This document shows, one piece after another, positions 60,013 through 64,000 of a stretch of 64,000 nucleotides of DNA. Both the position numbers and the translations under genes were made by a program. The notes beneath the pieces were generated by a model. The model worked only from the letters and a program-made list of their open reading frames with translations, was not told the DNA's origin and did not search any database. How positions within the stretch are numbered: position 1 is the first letter of the stretch; every line of letters starts with the position of its first letter. The DNA is from Rhodoferax_B ferrireducens_A (GTDB taxonomy: Bacteria; Pseudomonadota; Gammaproteobacteria; Burkholderiales; Burkholderiaceae_C): contig NZ_JAVDXT010000001.1 of assembly GCF_031458075.1 (NCBI RefSeq), positions 868,001 through 932,000 of the forward strand. The letters run 5' to 3'.

Positions 60013-62034
60013 TTAGGCTTCTTCCAGCACACCACCGACCTGCATCTGGGCGCGCTGGGCGACCCGGCCCCACTTGGCGATCTCGTCGCCCACCATCTGC
60101 TGCAGCTGGGCCGGTGTGCTGGTCTGCACCCGGGCGCCGTCCGCGGCCATGCGGGCTACCAGCTCGGGGTCGCGCAGCACGGTGTTCAGGGCCTGGTTCA
60201 GCTCGGCCACCAGCTCGGGCGGCGTATGGGCCGGGGCAAACAAGGCATACCACTGGGTCACATCCACCCCCGGCACACCTTGCTCGGCCAGGGTTGGCAC
60301 GCCGTGCATATTGGGCAGGCGCTCCGGCCCGGCCACGGCCAGGGCGCGCAGCTTGCCGCTCTGCAGATACGGCTGGGCGGTGAACAGGCTGGGGAACATC
60401 AGCTGGGTATGGCCGGCCACCGTGTCGGCAATTGCCGGCGCCGCGCCCGGGTAGGTGCGGCCCTGCAGGGAGGTACCGGCGTTCAGGTTGAACAGCTCGG
60501 CGGCAAAGTGCGGCGCAGTGCCGGTGCCGGCCGACGCATAGCTGAACGGGGTGTCGCGCGCCTGGCGGACCAGATCGCGCACGTCGGTAATGTCGAGTGC
60601 GGGATTCACCACCAGTAGGGTCGGCGAATAGCCGATCAGGCCGACCGGGCAGAAGTCCTTCAATGGGCTGTAGCGCAGGCTTTCCAGCGCCGGGTAGATG
60701 CCGTGGGTGGCGATGTAGCCGAACAGCAGGGTCTGGCCGTTGGGGGCGGCTGAGGCCACGTATTCGCAGGCCACGCTGCCGTTGGCGCCCGCGCGGTTGT
60801 CGATCTGCACGTTCTGGCCGAGCAGCGGCGCCAGCTTGCGCGCCAGCGCGCGGGCCATGGTGTCGTTGCCGCCGCCGGCACTGGTCGGCACGATGATGCG
60901 TATCGATTGGCTGGCGGCCGGGGCCGCAGCGGCTGGCGCGGGCCGCTGTTCTTCTGGCGGGAACACGTAACTGGGCAGTTGCAGCTGGCCTTGCAGAATC
61001 TTGCGCGCGGTACGCACCAGGGCTGCGCGTTCGACCTGGGCGGCTTCGCCTGTGCCAACGACTTCCACTTCGATATCGATCTGGCCGGCCGGGTGCAGCA
61101 CCACCAGCGGGCGCTTGCCGGCGGGCGTGCTGGCACCGCTGGCCACGGTGCCAGGCAGGGCGAAGGCGGTCGCCACGCCAATCGCGCCGGTGACGGCATG
61201 CGAGGCATGGCAGCGGCGGGGCGTGAAGTAGCGCGAGGTGATGCTGTTCGCATCGTCGCCGGGGCTGACGATCACCGGCTTGGGCACCACGCTGTCCGAC
61301 ACGTCGCCCAGGCCCATGCGCGCGCCCATCACCCGGCGCATGGCTTCTATGCGCTCCAGCAGCGCGGTATTGGCATCCAGCTGGGCCGGGCGCTCGCGGC
61401 CAGTCAAGCCCAGGTCGGCGGCGCGCAGGATCATCAAGGGCATGGCGGCATCGATGCAGGTGACCTCGATGCCGTCGATGCTGTCGATGCGATTCCCGGT
61501 GGGAAACAAATGGCCGGTGACCGCGCCCCAGGCATCCAGAAAGTTCAGCAGGATGGGCGCGGCCGTGCCGGCCACGCCGTCAATGCGTGCATCGCCCTCG
61601 TAGGTAACGACGCCGCCCGGGGTGCAGACGGTGACGTCGATGCAGGCGCCGGTGTTGACGTTGTAGACCCGGGCCGTGGTGTGGCCGTCCTGGGCGGCGA
61701 TCAGGCCTTGTTCGATGGCAAACGGCACCACGCCGGCCAGCATATTGCCGCAGTTGGGCCGGGTGTCGACCGACTGGTGGCCCACGCCGACCTGGGCGAA
61801 CAGGTAGTCCACATCGCAGCCCGGCTGCTGCGAACGCGAGACGATGGCGACCTTGCTGTTCAGCGTGCTGCCGCCTCCCAGGCCGTCGAGCTGCAGCGGG
61901 TCGGACGCGCCGATGGCGCCGATCAACGCCTGGTCGCGCGCCTCGGTGCCCTCGGGCAGCCATTCGCGCAAGAAGAACGGCCCACGCGAGGTGCCGGAGC
62001 GCATCAGCACGCAGGGGATGTTGCGATTAATCAT
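60013..62034 (-). CDS. Fusion: PrpF-family isomerase plus Bug/TctC solute receptor
   Basis: The product has 673 residues from ATG 62032-62034. Residues 1-361 form a PrpF/4-oxalomesaconate-tautomerase-type isomerase (MRSGTSRGPFFLREWLPEG, CGNMLAG, GNRIDSIDGIEVTCIDAAMP). A linker EEQRPAPAAAAPAASQS follows. Residues 378-673 form a complete Bug/TctC receptor (IRIIVPTSAGGGNDTMARAL, GYSPTLLVVNP, FPSLFTAQPYL). The receptor half has no signal peptide. It is 10 bases downstream of a free Bug receptor and closely resembles it. A stop or frameshift between the halves is not seen. The isomerase is expected in the cytoplasm and the receptor outside, so the role is puzzling. Confidence 0.85.
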   Translation of the reverse strand: MINRNIPCVLMRSGTSRGPFFLREWLPEGTEARDQALIGAIGASDPLQLDGLGGGSTLNSKVAIVSRSQQPGCDVDYLFAQVGVGHQSVDTRPNCGNMLAGVVPFAIEQGLIAAQDGHTTARVYNVNTGACIDVTVCTPGGVVTYEGDARIDGVAGTAAPILLNFLDAWGAVTGHLFPTGNRIDSIDGIEVTCIDAAMPLMILRAADLGLTGRERPAQLDANTALLERIEAMRRVMGARMGLGDVSDSVVPKPVIVSPGDDANSITSRYFTPRRCHASHAVTGAIGVATAFALPGTVASGASTPAGKRPLVVLHPAGQIDIEVEVVGTGEAAQVERAALVRTARKILQGQLQLPSYVFPPEEQRPAPAAAAPAASQSIRIIVPTSAGGGNDTMARALARKLAPLLGQNVQIDNRAGANGSVACEYVASAAPNGQTLLFGYIATHGIYPALESLRYSPLKDFCPVGLIGYSPTLLVVNPALDITDVRDLVRQARDTPFSYASAGTGTAPHFAAELFNLNAGTSLQGRTYPGAAPAIADTVAGHTQLMFPSLFTAQPYLQSGKLRALAVAGPERLPNMHGVPTLAEQGVPGVDVTQWYALFAPAHTPPELVAELNQALNTVLRDPELVARMAADGARVQTSTPAQLQQMVGDEIAKWGRVAQRAQMQVGGVLEEA

Positions 62035-62044
62035 GGGGCGGTCT

Positions 62045-62998
62045 TCAGTCGGCTTGGAGTTTTGCCTGCTGGACCACGCGCTTCCAGCGGGCCAGGTCCG
62101 ACTTGACCAGTTCGCCCAGTTGCTCGGGCGTGCTGGACTCGACGTCCGCGCCATGGCCTTCGATGCGGGCGATGGTTTCCTTGTCGGCCAGCACCTGGTT
62201 GAGCGCGGCGTTCAGCTTGACGATCACCTCCTTGGGGGTCTTGGCCGGTGCGAAGAACGCGTACCACTGGTCGACCTCCACACCGTCTATGCCCAGTTCC
62301 TTCAGCGTGGGTACGTTCGGCAGGGCAGCCGAGCGCTTGGCGCCGGCGACGGCCAGGGCTTTGAGCTTGTCGGACTTGACATAGGGCAGGGCGGTAAACA
62401 GGCTGGGGAACATGATCTGGGTCTGGCCGCCAATGGTGTCGGTGATGGCCGGAGCCGAGCCCTTGTAGGGCACGTGCAGAGGATTGGTCTGGGTGGCCAG
62501 CTTGAACAGTTCGGCCGCAAAGTGCGGGGCCGTGCCATTGCCGGCCGAGGCGATGCTGAATTTTTCCGGCGTGGCCTTCAGCATGGCGACCAGCTCCTTC
62601 ACGTCCTTGGCCTTGACCGTGGGGTTGACCACCATCAGGGTGGGCGAATAGCCGACCCGGCCGATGGGCTCGAAGCTGGTGATTGGGTCGTAGCGCAGCT
62701 TTTGCAGCGCCGGGTTCATCGCGTGGGTGGCCACGTAGCCGAACATGATGGTGTTGCCATCGGGCGCGGCGCGGGCCACCAGCTCGGCGGCGATGGCGCC
62801 GTTGGCCCCGGCCTTGTTGTCCACGATGACGGTCTGGTTCAGGATGGCGCCGAGCTTTTGGCCTATGGTGCGGGCCATGGCGTCGTTGCCGCCACCAGCG
62901 GCAGTGGGCACCACGATGGTCAGGGGCTTGTCGCTAGCGGCGAGGGCGAGGCTGGCGCTGCCGAGCAGCAGCAAACCGGAAATCAATCTTTTCAACAT
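62045..62998 (-). CDS. Bug/TctC-family periplasmic solute receptor
   Basis: The product has 317 residues with a signal peptide (LISGLLLLGSASLALAAS). The Bug fold is clear (LTIVVPTAAGGGNDAMART, ANGAIAAELVARAAPDGNT, FPSLFTALPYVKSDKLKAL). Such receptors bind carboxylates, often for tripartite tricarboxylate transporters, but no membrane subunits are nearby. It is upstream of the PrpF-Bug fusion in one operon, and its own sequence is the likely template for the fused receptor. Confidence 0.92.
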   Translation of the reverse strand: MLKRLISGLLLLGSASLALAASDKPLTIVVPTAAGGGNDAMARTIGQKLGAILNQTVIVDNKAGANGAIAAELVARAAPDGNTIMFGYVATHAMNPALQKLRYDPITSFEPIGRVGYSPTLMVVNPTVKAKDVKELVAMLKATPEKFSIASAGNGTAPHFAAELFKLATQTNPLHVPYKGSAPAITDTIGGQTQIMFPSLFTALPYVKSDKLKALAVAGAKRSAALPNVPTLKELGIDGVEVDQWYAFFAPAKTPKEVIVKLNAALNQVLADKETIARIEGHGADVESSTPEQLGELVKSDLARWKRVVQQAKLQAD

Positions 62999-63312
62999 AC
63001 GTGTCTCCTAGGGGGCAAAAGTGCGTGGTACACACCACAGCTGCGATTGTTGGTGTTGCAGGGCTTGCAGTAAATTGCACTTTTTTAATCGATTGGTGTG
63101 TGCTATGCATCAATTGCGGGTGCTGGCGCTTGCCCCCGTCTGCGGCCTGCGGGTTTCCTTTGCTTGCATTTGCTTTACCGGCGCTGTCCGAGTGGTCCCG
63201 CTGCGGCGGCTACACTTGAGGGCTGTCAGTCACTCCGGCTTGCGCCCTTCTCCAGACAGAGTTTTCAGCCCCGGGCTGAAGGCTGACGCAAGCCTTCTAC
63301 CTCTGGTGCGCC
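62999..63312. promoter_or_regulatory. Divergent intergenic region of the Bug receptor and propeller genes
   Basis: This 314-base gap holds candidate site B and, around it, an inverted pair ACACACCA/TGGTGTGT near 63031-63100. I see no gene. The region should drive the minus-strand receptor operon and the plus-strand propeller gene. Confidence 0.5.
63073..63096. promoter_or_regulatory. Candidate LysR site B upstream of the Bug receptor
   Basis: AATTGCACTTTTTTAATCG followed by ATTGG resembles site A at 59011-59034, in the same orientation relative to the minus-strand genes. It lies about 75 bases before the receptor start. Confidence 0.45.
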
Positions 63313-64000
63313 GTGAAGTTGTTTGTCCGTAGTTTTGCCTTCTTGGCCCCCGTTTTGGCCCTTGCGTTTGCTGTGGCGGCCCCGTCGGCGGCCCTGGCCC
63401 AGTCCACCCCGATTTTTGTACTGAACTCGCTGGATGCCAGCGTCAGCGTGATCGACCCCGGCAGCTGGACCGAGACCAAGCGGATCACCACCGGCAAAGA
63501 GCCGCACCACATGTATCTGACGCCGGACGAGAAGTCGCTGATCATCGCCAATGCGCTGTCCGATACGCTGACCTTCATCGACCCCAGGACCGCCGAAGTG
63601 CAGCACGTGGTACGCGACATCCTGGACCCGTACCAGCTGCGCTTTTCGCCCAACATGAAGTGGTTTGTGACTGCTGCCAACCGGCTGAACCACATCGACA
63701 TCTACCGCTGGGACGGCAAGGACATTGTGCTGGCCAAGCGCGTGGCCACTGGCAAGACGCCCAGCCATTTGTGGATAGACAGCAAGAGCACGACGATTTA
63801 CTCCACCATGCAGGACAGCGACGAGCTGGTCGCGGTGGACCTGGCGACCCAGACCATCAAATGGCGCACCCCCACCGGCGCCATGCCGGCCGATGTGTAC
63901 GGCACGGCCGACGACAAGACCCTGCTGGTCGGCCTGACCGGCGGCGACGGCGTCGAGGTGTACGACGTGTCGGGCAAAACGCCGGTGCGCACCAAGGTCA
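63313..64000 (+). CDS. YVTN-type beta-propeller protein (3' end outside window)
   Basis: The frame runs from GTG 63313 to the window end (229 codons). A signal peptide ends near residue 30 (AAPSAALAQST). Propeller-like blades follow: FVLNSLDASVSVIDPGSWTE, GKEPHHMYLTPDEKSLIIAN and GKTPSHLWIDSKSTTIYST. These match the YVTN/cytochrome-d1-like propeller family. It is periplasmic. The ribosome site ahead of GTG is weak, so the start is provisional. Confidence 0.75.
   Translation, partial: MKLFVRSFAFLAPVLALAFAVAAPSAALAQSTPIFVLNSLDASVSVIDPGSWTETKRITTGKEPHHMYLTPDEKSLIIANALSDTLTFIDPRTAEVQHVVRDILDPYQLRFSPNMKWFVTAANRLNHIDIYRWDGKDIVLAKRVATGKTPSHLWIDSKSTTIYSTMQDSDELVAVDLATQTIKWRTPTGAMPADVYGTADDKTLLVGLTGGDGVEVYDVSGKTPVRTKV

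Noticed and set aside
60013..62034. PrpF-Bug fusion as a missed stop or frameshift
   Set aside because: The frame is open across the junction and both halves are intact in the same frame; no second start with a signal peptide is visible. Only re-sequencing could still overturn it.
1..64000. CRISPR array, restriction-modification or toxin-antitoxin defence locus
   Set aside because: No regularly spaced repeats, cas genes, methylase motifs or typical paired toxin-antitoxin small genes were found.

Overview
The window (about 64 kb, GC-rich) looks like chromosome of a beta-proteobacterium of the Burkholderiales, most likely family Comamonadaceae (Rhodoferax/Albidiferax-like). The grounds are gene content (Bug/TctC receptors, type II QueF, RsuA-like synthase, DUF4331-TPR-HupE block) and a short dispersed palindromic repeat that I associate with this family. 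I cannot name a species from sequence alone. I see no phage, no CRISPR array, no rRNA and no plasmid functions.

Layout. 1-13.5 kb: a cell-surface block with a giant repeat protein (5' end outside the window), an outer-membrane barrel with an Ig-like front domain and an OmpA-family protein. It converges on a three-gene regulatory operon (OmpR-type regulator, LysM-FecR periplasmic protein, CHASE2-PAS histidine kinase). 13.7-25 kb: housekeeping genes, namely tRNA-Leu(CAA), cysM, a NUDIX hydrolase, a TusA-like protein, a GlpQ-like lipoprotein, valS, an odd SDR, a phytase-fold esterase-like protein, a GAF-GGDEF cyclase, yaaA and a prolyl hydroxylase; a 272-bp structured element with perfect 33-bp terminal inverted repeats lies before yaaA. 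25-28.6 kb: queF, then a solitary integron-type cassette (membrane-anchored pentapeptide-repeat protein with an attC site), GFA and VOC proteins. 28.7-37 kb: a hexuronate/D-mannonate locus (SDR, mannonate/fructuronate oxidoreductase, GntR regulator with operator-like palindromes, a polar-amino-acid-type ABC transporter with two tandem receptors, ManD dehydratase). 37-48 kb: a PAS chemoreceptor with an FNR-like box upstream, a DUF4331-lipoprotein-TPR-HupE block, an astacin-like protease, an exported truncated globin, a DUF3034 protein and an acyl-CoA ligase. 47.7-54.7 kb: dinB, small proteins, BrkB/YihY, a Deg protease and an RsuA-like pseudouridine synthase. 54.7-63 kb: a CoA-dependent branched dicarboxylate locus of itaconate/mesaconate type (lyase, citramalyl-CoA lyase-like, CoA-transferase, MaoC hydratase, LysR, PrpF fused to a Bug receptor, and a free Bug receptor). 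63.3-64 kb: the start of a YVTN-type beta-propeller protein.

Most unusual observations. (i) Thirteen copies of one short palindromic element, two of them translated in the same strand and frame inside DinB and the pseudouridine synthase, resembling the protein-coding palindromic elements of Rickettsia. (ii) A PrpF isomerase and a Bug solute receptor joined in one open frame with no signal peptide. (iii) The 33-bp-TIR element with two long internal hairpins. (iv) A lone integron cassette with a well-formed attC. (v) The surface apparatus with its own CHASE2/FecR control operon.
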